Below are positions 32,772-41,184 of a DNA stretch of 64,000 bases, piece by piece. The notes under the pieces were generated by a model. It made no database searches, was not told where the DNA came from, and was given only the letters and a program-made list of their open reading frames with translations. This stretch comes from Micromonospora_G sp040676775 (lineage in GTDB: Bacteria > Actinomycetota > Actinomycetes > Mycobacteriales > Micromonosporaceae). Position 1 is the first letter of the stretch. Every line of letters begins with the position of its first letter. The translations under genes were made by a program, and so were the position numbers. The stretch spans positions 1 to 64,000 of the forward strand of contig NZ_JBFAPP010000017.1 in NCBI RefSeq assembly GCF_040676775.1. The letters are read 5' to 3'.

Positions 32772-34073
32772 TTACCGGGCCTGGCTGCCGACCGGGGTGT
32801 TCACGAAGACGAGGGCGTCACCGACGCCCCGCTGGCTGCCGCCGCTCGGCTGGTTGACCAGTTCGCCCTCGACCGACATGGTGGTGGAGCCGCCACCGTC
32901 GAGGTTCATCGCGTCGCGCAGACCCAACGCGTCGGCGACCACCGCCGTCTCGGCCATCGTGGTGCCGACACTGGAGGTCATCCGGCCGTCGATCGTCGCG
33001 AGCACGATCTTGCCGTCGCGGGTCGTCCCGACGATGGTGCGGGGGTTACGCGCGAAGAAGCTGTCCGAGGGCGATCCGACCGGCACCACGATCTCCCCAC
33101 CGGCCGTGAGCCGGTAGCGGCCGTTGACCCCGAACAGTCCCGGGCGCAGGTTGAGCTTGTTGCCCTTCTCGTTGATCAGGGTGTTGGTCTGCTTCACGCA
33201 GCCGTTCGCGACGTTGAGCAGGGTCAGGGCATCCTGGCCGGTCGCCTGGAGGGACGTCTGCGCCGGCGCCAGGGCCGTACCACGGGTGGTCGACGTGCGC
33301 ACCACGCAGCCGCGGTCGTCGAGGACCACCTCGACGCCGGGCCCGGACGGGGTCGTGGCGGCGAACTCCGGGGTGAACTGGACCACGTCCCCGGGCAGGG
33401 TGCACTGGGTCTGGTCGGTCAGCGCCGCGCAACCTGCCGGGATCACCGGCGGGTGGTTGATGAACTCCAGTGCCAGCGTGGCCTTGGTCCGTACGTTCTT
33501 GACGCTGCCGGTCCACTGCAGCCGGCCCATCAGGACGACCTTGTTGGTGTTGGCGTCCACGACGACGTCGACCTCGGCGGCGTCGGTACCCGGCTCGCTG
33601 AGCAGCTTGCCGTCGAAGAGCCCCAGACCCACCGGGTCGCCGGGGTACTGCGGGTTCGCGGTGAAGGTGAAGAAGGATGCGTTGACGCCCGCCAGGGCGC
33701 CGGCTGAGCGGACCAGGTCGGTCGTCGTCTCGACACCGGCCAGGTCCGGCCCGTACGTCGCGGCCAGGTGCCCGCTGGTCTTCTTCGGATCGATGGTGAG
33801 GACGTTGACGACCCAGGGGCCACGGGTGGTGGTGTTGATCTGGTCGGCCGGAGCCGGCTCGGTCCCCCGTACGATGTGGGTCAGCGTGACGCCGCTGGTC
33901 AACGGCTTGATGACGCGTGTCTCGGTGAGATTCGTATCGCCCAGCGGTAGGACGTCACTGCTGGCCATGGCTTGACTGCCCGGAACCAGACCGAAGCTGA
34001 CAGCCGCGACAACGGTCGCCGCGATAGCTCCGACCCGGCGGTACGGGGATGCCGAGGGGTTGTACGAAGTCAT
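32772..34073 (-). CDS. Exported phosphodiester glycosidase (NAGPA/DUF2233) family protein
   Basis: 433 residues. Signal peptide (YRRVGAIAATVVAAVSFGLV, cleavage near QAMASS). The C-terminal NAGPA domain has VNASFFTF, PRTIVGTTRDGKIVLATIDGR and the family end MNLDGGGSTTMSVEGELVNQPSGG. Mammalian NAGPA removes GlcNAc from phosphodiesters; bacterial members act on wall or exopolysaccharide phosphodiesters. ATG 34073 is chosen over 34079 because AGAAAG then sits 9 bp upstream. Confidence 0.85.
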   Translation of the reverse strand: MTSYNPSASPYRRVGAIAATVVAAVSFGLVPGSQAMASSDVLPLGDTNLTETRVIKPLTSGVTLTHIVRGTEPAPADQINTTTRGPWVVNVLTIDPKKTSGHLAATYGPDLAGVETTTDLVRSAGALAGVNASFFTFTANPQYPGDPVGLGLFDGKLLSEPGTDAAEVDVVVDANTNKVVLMGRLQWTGSVKNVRTKATLALEFINHPPVIPAGCAALTDQTQCTLPGDVVQFTPEFAATTPSGPGVEVVLDDRGCVVRTSTTRGTALAPAQTSLQATGQDALTLLNVANGCVKQTNTLINEKGNKLNLRPGLFGVNGRYRLTAGGEIVVPVGSPSDSFFARNPRTIVGTTRDGKIVLATIDGRMTSSVGTTMAETAVVADALGLRDAMNLDGGGSTTMSVEGELVNQPSGGSQRGVGDALVFVNTPVGSQAR

Positions 34074-34274
34074 GATCATGATCTTTCTGTGCCAACCCGA
34101 CGTCGCTCCTTCACGGCCGTTGGCCAGTGAGCCAACTCTGGGTGACAAAACACTTCATCCCCGAGGAAGCTCCCGAGGGAGACCATCCGCCAGCTGCTGG
34201 GCTTCCTCAGGTAGCGCGCCCCGCTCGCCACGATCCGTGGTGATGCATCGACAAACGCCACTACACTGTCAGCG

Positions 34275-37172
34275 GTGTTGGTGGTCCAGGTGCTTGGCCG
34301 CTTACGCGTGTGGCACGGTGACCGGGAATTGGACGCCGGTCCACCCGCACGCCGTCTCGTGCTGGGCGTCCTGGCGCTCAACGCCGGGCGGCTCACGACC
34401 CGGCGCGAGCTGATCGAATCACTGTGGGGCGAGCGGCCGCCGTCGAGTGCCGTCAACGTGCTGCACACCCACGCCAAGCACCTGCGCCGGCTGCTGGACC
34501 CGCAGCGCAGCCCGCGCGGCCAGGACGGTGTGCTGTCGACCGTGGGCGACGGGTACCTGTTGCGCCTGCCAGACGACGCCCTGGACCTGCATCGCTTCCG
34601 CCGGATGGTGCGCACCGCACAAGCCGCCGAAGGCGACGGTGACCCGGCCCGAGCGACCGACCTGCTCCGGGAGGCGTTGCGGCTGTGGGAGGACGACCCG
34701 CTCTGCGACGTACCCGCACTCGAAAGCCACCCGGAGGTCGCGGGTCTCAAGGCGGAGCGTCGCCGGGCCCAGCTCTCGTACTGGAACCTGATGCTCCACA
34801 CGGGCAACGCGGCCGAGATCGTCACGGCGTTGGCGGTGGAGGGCGCGGCCCACCCGCTCGACGAGACCGTGCAGGCCACGCTGATCCGGGCGTACCAGGC
34901 CACCGGTCAACGGACGATCGCGTTCGAGCACTACGAGGCGACCCGCCGCGCGCTCGCCGACGGGCTGGGCGTGGATCCGGGGCCGGAGCTGGCGCAGGCT
35001 CACCGTGAGCTGCTGGCGGAACCGGTGGACCGCCCCGCGTCGGTGGTTCCGCACCAGCTTCCGGCGCCGGTCCCGGACTTTGTCGGCCGTACGCGGGAAC
35101 TCGCCCTGCTCGACGCCGCGTACGGCGCCCGCCCTCCCGGTGTCGTCGTGGTCTGCGGCACGGCCGGTGTGGGCAAGACCGCGCTCGTCGTGCACTGGAA
35201 CCACCTCTACCGCGATCGTTTCCCCGACGGCCAGATCTACCTCGACCTGCGGGGCGACGACGCCGAACAGGCCACCTCCGCACAGGACGCGCTGGGCCGC
35301 CTGCTCACCGCCGTCGCGGTGCCCGGTCACGACATCCCGGCCGACCTGGAGTCACGCGCCGCCCGTTGGCGCACCGAGACCGCCGGCCGCCGGATGCTCG
35401 TGCTCCTGGACAACGCGGCCTCGACGGAGCAGATCCGACCACTGCTACCCGGCAGCCACGACGCCCTGGTGGTGATCACCAGCCGCGACAGCCAGGCCCC
35501 GCTGGTTGCCCTGCACGGCGCCCGCCGCATCGAGCTCGACCTGCTCCCGCCACCGGACGCGGCCCAACTGCTCGGCCGGCTGCTGGGCGAACGGGCCATG
35601 GCGGACCCGGACAGCATCGACTCGCTCGCCGCCATCTGCGCCCGGCTCCCCCTCGCGCTACGGCTGGCCGCCGAGTACGCAGGCGCGCAGTCGCACCTTC
35701 CGCTGGCCGGCGTCGTATCCCGGATACGGCGGTCCGGTCCCCTGGACCTGTTGGACGAGGCGGGAGGCAGCGCGGCGATCCGGCACGTCTTCGGCTGCTC
35801 GTACGAGCGCCTGGGCGCCGAGGCGCAGCGCCTGTTCCGGCTGCTGAGCCTGAACCCCGCGCCGTACTCCACCCTGGCCTGCGCCGCCGCGCTCGCCGGC
35901 CTGGACGACATCGCGGCGGCTCGGCTGCTCGACCGGCTGACCCGCGCACACCTGGTGGGGTGCGACTCGTCGGGCCGGTACGCGCTCCACGACCTGCTGC
36001 GCGCGTACGCAGCCGAGCTGAGTGCGGCCGTGGACAGTGAGTCCGAGCGTACGGCCACGGTCGACCGGTTGCTGGAGCACTATCTGGGGACGGCCACCGC
36101 CACGAGCGACGTTCTCTACCCGGGGTGGAGCGCCAGCTGGCAGCAGGCCGGGCTCGCCCTCAAACCCGGTGACACGCCGATCACCCCGGCCGCGGCACTG
36201 TCATGGCTGGACGGCGAGCTTTCGTCGTTCGCGACGATCTGCCAGTTCGCCCTGAAGAACGGGCGACCGGAGTACGCGGTCAACATCGCCGCCGCCCTCT
36301 ACCGGTATCTGGAGGCGGGCCACGGCATCGAGGCCGAATCGATCCACCACCACGCCATCCAGGCCGCCAGGGAAATGGGCGACCCGGCCGCCGAGGCGCA
36401 CCTGCGTACAAACGCCGGGGTCATCCAACGCCTGCTCGGGCGGTATCCCGCGGCGACGTCGGAGCTCGGCCAGGCGCTGGCGCTGTACGGGCGTACCGAC
36501 AACCGGCACGGCCAGGCGCGGTCGCTGTCCAATCTGGGCATCATCGAGGAACGGACGGGTGACTTCGCCTCGTCGGTTGCTCGGCACACCAGGGCGATCG
36601 CGCTCTACCAGGAGATCGACGACCTCTTCGGTCAGGCCGCGGCGCTGACCAACCTCGGCAACGTCGAGTCGGCGATCGGCGAGCACACCCGAGCGGCGCA
36701 ACGGTTCCTGGCCGCTCACGACCTCTTCGAAGCGCTGGGCGAACGCGCGGGGCAGGCCATCGCGCTCACGAACCTCGGCGGGATCCACACCACCCTCGGC
36801 GATGCTGCCCTCGCCACCGGGGCACTGGCGCAGGCGCTGAGCCTGTTCCGCCAGATCGACCACCGCGACGGCGAGGCGACGGCGCTGAGCAACCTCGGGA
36901 CCGCGTTGAGCCAGCAGGGGCTGCACCAGGAATCCATCGGATATCTCGACGAGGCCCTCGCGATCTTCCGCGGTATCAAGCATCGTTACGGCGAGGCGAG
37001 TGTCCTGAACGCCATGGGGGAAGCGCTGCGCGCCATGGGCCGCGACGAGGAGGCGCTCGAGCGGCACAGGTCGGCCCTGACGATCGCCACCGAGACGGGT
37101 GACGAGGACGAGCGGGGCCGTGCCACGGCGGCGCTCGCGAGTCTCGGCCGGGGCCACCCGCCAGGCCAGTGA
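34275..37172 (+). CDS. SARP (AfsR-type) transcriptional activator with NB-ARC and TPR domains
   Basis: 965 residues, full AfsR-like length. OmpR-type winged helix (about 1-90: GRLTTRRELIESLWGERPPSS, LSTVGDGYLLRLP); bacterial transcriptional activation domain (about 95-245); NB-ARC ATPase (about 265-560) with FVGRTREL, Walker A GTAGVGKTA (296-304), MLVLLDNA and LPLALRLAAE; C-terminal TPRs (about 690-950) with repeating AIALTNLGGI and ALSNLGTAL units. Such proteins activate antibiotic or morphological genes on phosphorylation or nucleotide signals. GTG 34275 is uncertain: an in-frame GTG lies 2 codons on. Confidence 0.92.
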   Translation: MLVVQVLGRLRVWHGDRELDAGPPARRLVLGVLALNAGRLTTRRELIESLWGERPPSSAVNVLHTHAKHLRRLLDPQRSPRGQDGVLSTVGDGYLLRLPDDALDLHRFRRMVRTAQAAEGDGDPARATDLLREALRLWEDDPLCDVPALESHPEVAGLKAERRRAQLSYWNLMLHTGNAAEIVTALAVEGAAHPLDETVQATLIRAYQATGQRTIAFEHYEATRRALADGLGVDPGPELAQAHRELLAEPVDRPASVVPHQLPAPVPDFVGRTRELALLDAAYGARPPGVVVVCGTAGVGKTALVVHWNHLYRDRFPDGQIYLDLRGDDAEQATSAQDALGRLLTAVAVPGHDIPADLESRAARWRTETAGRRMLVLLDNAASTEQIRPLLPGSHDALVVITSRDSQAPLVALHGARRIELDLLPPPDAAQLLGRLLGERAMADPDSIDSLAAICARLPLALRLAAEYAGAQSHLPLAGVVSRIRRSGPLDLLDEAGGSAAIRHVFGCSYERLGAEAQRLFRLLSLNPAPYSTLACAAALAGLDDIAAARLLDRLTRAHLVGCDSSGRYALHDLLRAYAAELSAAVDSESERTATVDRLLEHYLGTATATSDVLYPGWSASWQQAGLALKPGDTPITPAAALSWLDGELSSFATICQFALKNGRPEYAVNIAAALYRYLEAGHGIEAESIHHHAIQAAREMGDPAAEAHLRTNAGVIQRLLGRYPAATSELGQALALYGRTDNRHGQARSLSNLGIIEERTGDFASSVARHTRAIALYQEIDDLFGQAAALTNLGNVESAIGEHTRAAQRFLAAHDLFEALGERAGQAIALTNLGGIHTTLGDAALATGALAQALSLFRQIDHRDGEATALSNLGTALSQQGLHQESIGYLDEALAIFRGIKHRYGEASVLNAMGEALRAMGRDEEALERHRSALTIATETGDEDERGRATAALASLGRGHPPGQ

Positions 37173-37258
37173 CGCCTGCTCGACCAGCCGGCCGAACGGC
37201 ACCTGCGACGCGACGGGTGCCGGTGAGCGGCCATTGCCCACGCGGGTGCACGGCTCGA

Positions 37259-37290
37259 CGGCCGGGCGGCCCGGGTGGGCCGCCCGGCCG
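37259..37290. terminator. Terminator shared by SARP and NucA/NucB genes
   Basis: Perfect 14-bp GC stem (37259-37272 with 37277-37290), loop GGGT, 5 bp from the NucA/NucB stop at 37296 and 87 bp after the SARP stop. Confidence 0.75.
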
Positions 37291-37295
37291 GGCGC

Positions 37296-38489
37296 TCAGG
37301 CCACGACCTGGAACACGTCGTTGTCGATCACACGGTTGCTCTCGTAGAAGCGGTTGAGCTCGTTGCCCCCGCTGCTGTTCTCGAACGCCGGGATGTAACA
37401 GACGTTCCACCCGCCGTTGTCGCCGGGTTGCCGGATCTGCACCCAGTCGATCTGGCAGCCGGCGAACGTACGCCCGTAGGAGTGCCCACCGGTGAAGGCA
37501 CCCTGCAAGGTGGAGCGGAACGGGTACTCGTCGCAGCTGTATCCATCTGGCGCGGTGTACATGCCGGGGCAGGCCCGGTTGTGGTTCTGGGTCTGGTTGA
37601 AGGGGTCGGTCATCCGGGTCAGGGTCCCGGTCACACCGTGGTTGAGCGCCATCCGGATGTGCTGCACGTAGCTGCCATTGGCCGGGCTGGGCCGGTACAC
37701 CGGCCGGATCGACGGGTAGACGCAGCCCGGCTGGTTGAACCCGGGTACGGCGTTGTCGCAGCGGAACTCCAGGCTCGACGCGCCGACCACGTTCGACTCG
37801 GGCGGTGTCCAGGTGGCGTTGAGGAACCAGAAGCCCAGCTTCATCCGGGCCTGGTGGACGGCGCCGGGAGCGGTCGCGGTCGTGCCGGCGTTGAGGATGA
37901 AGTTCGCCTGCGCCCCGACGTAGTCGAAGCGCTGGAGCCCGCCGCCGGTGAACCCGTTGCAGCCGTACTCGCAGAAGCCCTCGTGCGATACGTAGGTCCC
38001 GATGACCTGGCCCAGCAGGGTGGTTGCCCGCACGGTGACGTTGTACCGTGGCCGCCCGTCGATCGATCCCAGGTCGGCCATGAACGTCGCCGTCATGTCG
38101 ATGATGCCGATCAGCTGCCCCGACGGGATGAGGTAGACGTACAGGGTGAGCGGTACCGTGGCGCAGGCCCCGAACCGCTCGACCGCCCACGCTCCGTTGC
38201 CGCAGGTGACGGCCGTGCCGGCACCGTCCGGTGCGGCTTGCGCGGGGGTTGTGGTGCGGGTGGGCTTGCCCATCTCGGCACAGGTCGCGGTGCCGCCCTT
38301 ACCCGCGGTCTTCTGTACCGCCGCCGCGAGCACCGGTGCGCAGGCGGCGGGCAGCGCGCGTTGCGACAGGGTGAGCGCGGCGGGATCGTCGGGCGCCGCG
38401 GCGGCCGGCTGCGCGGGCAGCAGGGCCACGGCGCACGTCACGGCCGCGGCCAGCGCGAGCAGGCCCCTTCGTACGTTGGAATCGGGCAC
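37296..38489 (-). CDS. Secreted NucA/NucB-domain nuclease, small form
   Basis: 397 residues. Signal peptide (RRGLLALAAAVTCAVALLPAQPAAAA); a Cys-containing middle region (EGFCEYGCNGF, LEFRCDNAVPGFNQPGC); C-terminal NucA/NucB deoxyribonuclease-like motif SCDEYPFRSTLQGAFTGG (about 320) and NELNRFYESNRVIDNDVF. NucB-type enzymes are extracellular DNases with acidic catalytic residues in this motif. The last about 280 residues align with the C-terminus of the 1298-residue gene at 48560, so they share a conserved module. GTG 38489 follows GGAGGAGG. Confidence 0.82.
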   Translation of the reverse strand: MPDSNVRRGLLALAAAVTCAVALLPAQPAAAAPDDPAALTLSQRALPAACAPVLAAAVQKTAGKGGTATCAEMGKPTRTTTPAQAAPDGAGTAVTCGNGAWAVERFGACATVPLTLYVYLIPSGQLIGIIDMTATFMADLGSIDGRPRYNVTVRATTLLGQVIGTYVSHEGFCEYGCNGFTGGGLQRFDYVGAQANFILNAGTTATAPGAVHQARMKLGFWFLNATWTPPESNVVGASSLEFRCDNAVPGFNQPGCVYPSIRPVYRPSPANGSYVQHIRMALNHGVTGTLTRMTDPFNQTQNHNRACPGMYTAPDGYSCDEYPFRSTLQGAFTGGHSYGRTFAGCQIDWVQIRQPGDNGGWNVCYIPAFENSSGGNELNRFYESNRVIDNDVFQVVA

Positions 38490-38733
38490 GTGTCCTCCTC
38501 CGGAGTCGGTGACGGTCGCCCGTCGGGAGAGTCGGGAGACCGGCTGGCCGGAACCTAACGAGGTGCACTGGACGACCACTGGCGCCCGGCTGGACGGACC
38601 GTGGCCGGGTACGCGCCCTCCGACACCGCCCGTACCGCCCGCGGTGAAGCCGGCGCGCCGACCAGGGCGGGCGTCAGACGCGGGGCCGCCGCCGGGCGCG
38701 CACCGCGCGGCGGGCCGGACCCGCCGGGGGTGC

Positions 38734-39237
38734 TCAGCCGCCGAGGGTACGCAGGATGCGGGCGAGTTGTTCCCGGTCGGCGTCGTCGAGGTCGGCGAAG
38801 AGCCGTTCCGCCTCGGTCTGCCGGGCGGCCCGGATGGCGGCGCCGACGCGACCGCCCTCCCCGGTCAGCGCGACCAGCGTGGCGCGTCGGTCGCCCGGAT
38901 CGGGGCGACGTTCGACCAGGCCGCGGGCCTGGAGGTCGTCGACCACCTCGGTGGCCGAGCGCGGCGCGATCCGCAGGTGTTCGGCGAGGGCGCTGAGCCG
39001 CAGCATGCCGTGTCGGGCGAGGACCCCGATGGCGCGGGCCTGGCTCGGGGTGATGTCCCACGGTTCCAGCGCCTCCCGGCTGCGTCGCCGTAGCCGGCGC
39101 GCGACGCCCCAGAACGCCTCCGCCAGGGACTCGTCGTCGCCGTTCACCCCGGTCACACGAGTCTCGCCGTTCTCCCCTGGCACGGGAGTTTCGCCGTTCA
39201 CCCCGGTCACGGGAGTTTCGCCGTCCGCCTCGGTCAC
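38734..39237 (-). CDS. MarR family transcriptional regulator with repetitive N-terminus
   Basis: 167 residues. The first 33 form three 9-residue repeats (GETPVTGVN, GETPVPGEN, GETRVTGVN); the rest is a normal MarR fold: ITPSQARAIGVLARHG, LSALAEHLRIAPRSATEVVDDL recognition helix, and the wing RPDPGDRRATLVALT. Divergent from the ABC exporter with a perfect palindrome between them, so it probably represses both. GTG 39237 is the longest start; a later internal start would remove the repeats. Confidence 0.88.
   Translation of the reverse strand: MTEADGETPVTGVNGETPVPGENGETRVTGVNGDDESLAEAFWGVARRLRRRSREALEPWDITPSQARAIGVLARHGMLRLSALAEHLRIAPRSATEVVDDLQARGLVERRPDPGDRRATLVALTGEGGRVGAAIRAARQTEAERLFADLDDADREQLARILRTLGG
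39142..39222 (-). repeat. Three 27-bp tandem repeats in the MarR N-terminus
   Basis: Three consecutive 27-bp units, the first two differing at only a few positions, in frame and coding GETPVTGVN-like nonapeptides. Confidence 0.75.
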
Positions 39238-39264
39238 GGGAATACGGTAGCAGGGGGTACGGTT

Positions 39265-39285
39265 GTTACCTCATGATGAGGTAAC
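39265..39285. promoter_or_regulatory. MarR operator, perfect 21-bp palindrome
   Basis: 10-bp arms GTTACCTCAT / ATGAGGTAAC around a central G, between the divergent MarR and ABC exporter starts and close to both. TTACCTCA-type palindromes are typical MarR sites. Confidence 0.8.
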
Positions 39286-39320
39286 CTCAGCAATATTGCC
39301 GACGAAAGACAGGTACCCCC

Positions 39321-41114
39321 TTGGAACCCACCCCCTCTGGCCGCGACCGCGGCCACCGCACCGTCAGCGCCGCCGAGAAAACGCAGGCCAGCCAGGTTTC
39401 GCTGCGCCGCATCGCCAGGCTGTTCACCCGGCACCGGGCCGCGCTCGCCATGGTCACCGCGATCATCGTGGCCTCCTCGGTCATCGCGATGGCCTCGCCC
39501 TTCCTGCTCCAGCACGTGATCGACCGAGCCCTGCCGGAACGCAACCTGACCCTGCTCGTCTGGCTGGTCCTCGGCATGGTCGCAGTGGCCGCCGTCACCG
39601 CGATCCTCGGCGTCCTGCAGACCTGGATCTCCACCCGGGTCGGGCAGGAGGTCCTGCACCAGCTCCGCACCGACGTGTTCGGCCACCTCCAGCGGCAGTC
39701 ACTGAGCTTCTTCACCCGGACCCGCAGCGGCGAGGTGCAGTCCCGGATCACCAACGACATCGGCGGCATGCAATCGGTGGTCACCTCCACCGCCACCGGC
39801 ATCGCGTCCAACCTGACCACGGTTGTCGCCACCGCGGTCGCCATGGTGGCGCTCTCCTGGCGACTCTCCCTGGTCTCGCTGTTCGTGCTTCCCCCCGCGA
39901 TCTGGCTGACCCGCCGGGTCGCCCGGCTGCGCCGCGAGATCACCGCACAGCGCCAGCGCGAACTGGCCGACCTCAACGTCACCGTCGAGGAGGGGCTGTC
40001 GATCAGCGGCGTACAGCTTGCCAAGACCCTCGGAACCGGCCCGTCGCTGATCGAGCGGTTCAACGCCTCCTCTGCCCGCCTGGTCGACCTGGAGCTACGC
40101 AGCGAACTCGCCGGCCGGTGGCGGATGGCCTCGATGAGCGTCATCTTCGCCGCCATCCCGGCCGTCATCTACCTCAGCGCCGGCCTGCCCGGCACCGCCG
40201 GCACGCTGAGCATCGGCACCCTGGTCGCCTTCACCGCGTTGCAGGGCGGGCTGTTCCGCCCACTGATGGGCCTGCTCAACGTGGGCGTCTCGCTGACCGC
40301 GTCACTGGCGCTGTTCGCCCGGATCTTCGAGTACCTGGACCTCCCGGTCGAGGTGGCCGACCCGTCCGAGCCGGTCGACATCGACCCACGCCAAGTCCGC
40401 GGCCACCTGCGTCTGGACGAGGTCAGCTTCAGCTACCAGGGCAGCGACGTCGCCGCGGTCACCGGAGTCACCCTGGACGTACCCGCCGGCACCAGCCTGG
40501 CCCTGGTCGGTGAGACCGGCTCCGGCAAGAGCACCCTCGCCGCCCTGGTCAGCCGTCTGCACGACCCGGGCAGCGGTCGGGTCACGGTCGACGGCGTGGA
40601 CCTACGCGACCTGCGCCTGACCGACCTGGCCGCGATCGTCGGTGTGGTCAGCCAGGAGACGTACCTGCTGCACACCACCGTGCGGGAGAACCTGCGCTAC
40701 GCCCGCCCGGAGGCCACCGACGCCGAGATCGAGGCCGCCGCCCGCGCCGCGCAGATCCACGACCTGATCGCCGGCCTGCCCGACGGGTACGACACCATGG
40801 TCGGCTCGCGGGGACACCGCTTCTCCGGCGGCGAGAAGCAGCGCCTGGCCATCGCCCGCACACTCCTGCGCGACCCGCGGGTCCTGGTCCTCGACGAGGC
40901 GACCAGCGCTCTGGACACCGAGACCGAACGGGCCGTGCAGCGTGCTTTCGACGTCCTCGCCGAGGGACGCACGACGATCACCATCGCGCACCGGCTCTCC
41001 ACCGTGCGCGGCGCCGACCAGATCGCCGTACTCGACCACGGGCGGATCGTGGAGCGCGGCACCCACGACACCCTGATCGACGACAACGGCCGGTACGCCA
41101 TGCTCGCCGCGTGA
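39321..41114 (+). CDS. ABC exporter, fused membrane and ATP-binding domains (multidrug type)
   Basis: 597 residues, half-transporter length. Six-helix membrane domain (about 35-325; coupling region RQSLSFFTRTRSGEVQSRITND) then ATPase with Walker A GETGSGKST (about 400), Q-loop VVSQETYLL, signature FSGGEKQR, Walker B VLVLDEATSALD and H-loop IAHRLSTV. Works as a homodimer exporting lipophilic or drug-like compounds. TTG 39321 gives the N-terminus EPTPSGRD with no good RBS. The adjacent operator implies derepression by the MarR ligand. Confidence 0.92.
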   Translation: MEPTPSGRDRGHRTVSAAEKTQASQVSLRRIARLFTRHRAALAMVTAIIVASSVIAMASPFLLQHVIDRALPERNLTLLVWLVLGMVAVAAVTAILGVLQTWISTRVGQEVLHQLRTDVFGHLQRQSLSFFTRTRSGEVQSRITNDIGGMQSVVTSTATGIASNLTTVVATAVAMVALSWRLSLVSLFVLPPAIWLTRRVARLRREITAQRQRELADLNVTVEEGLSISGVQLAKTLGTGPSLIERFNASSARLVDLELRSELAGRWRMASMSVIFAAIPAVIYLSAGLPGTAGTLSIGTLVAFTALQGGLFRPLMGLLNVGVSLTASLALFARIFEYLDLPVEVADPSEPVDIDPRQVRGHLRLDEVSFSYQGSDVAAVTGVTLDVPAGTSLALVGETGSGKSTLAALVSRLHDPGSGRVTVDGVDLRDLRLTDLAAIVGVVSQETYLLHTTVRENLRYARPEATDAEIEAAARAAQIHDLIAGLPDGYDTMVGSRGHRFSGGEKQRLAIARTLLRDPRVLVLDEATSALDTETERAVQRAFDVLAEGRTTITIAHRLSTVRGADQIAVLDHGRIVERGTHDTLIDDNGRYAMLAA

Positions 41115-41145
41115 CGGGCGTACCGCGTCAAGGATGCCGACGCCC

Positions 41146-41180
41146 TCGGGGTGGGGCCCCTCCACAGGGCCCCACCCCGA
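41146..41180. terminator. Bidirectional terminator between ABC exporter and protease genes
   Basis: Perfect 14-bp stem (41146-41159 with 41167-41180), 7-nt loop, between convergent stops at 41114 and 41185. Confidence 0.8.
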
Positions 41181-41184
41181 CCCG

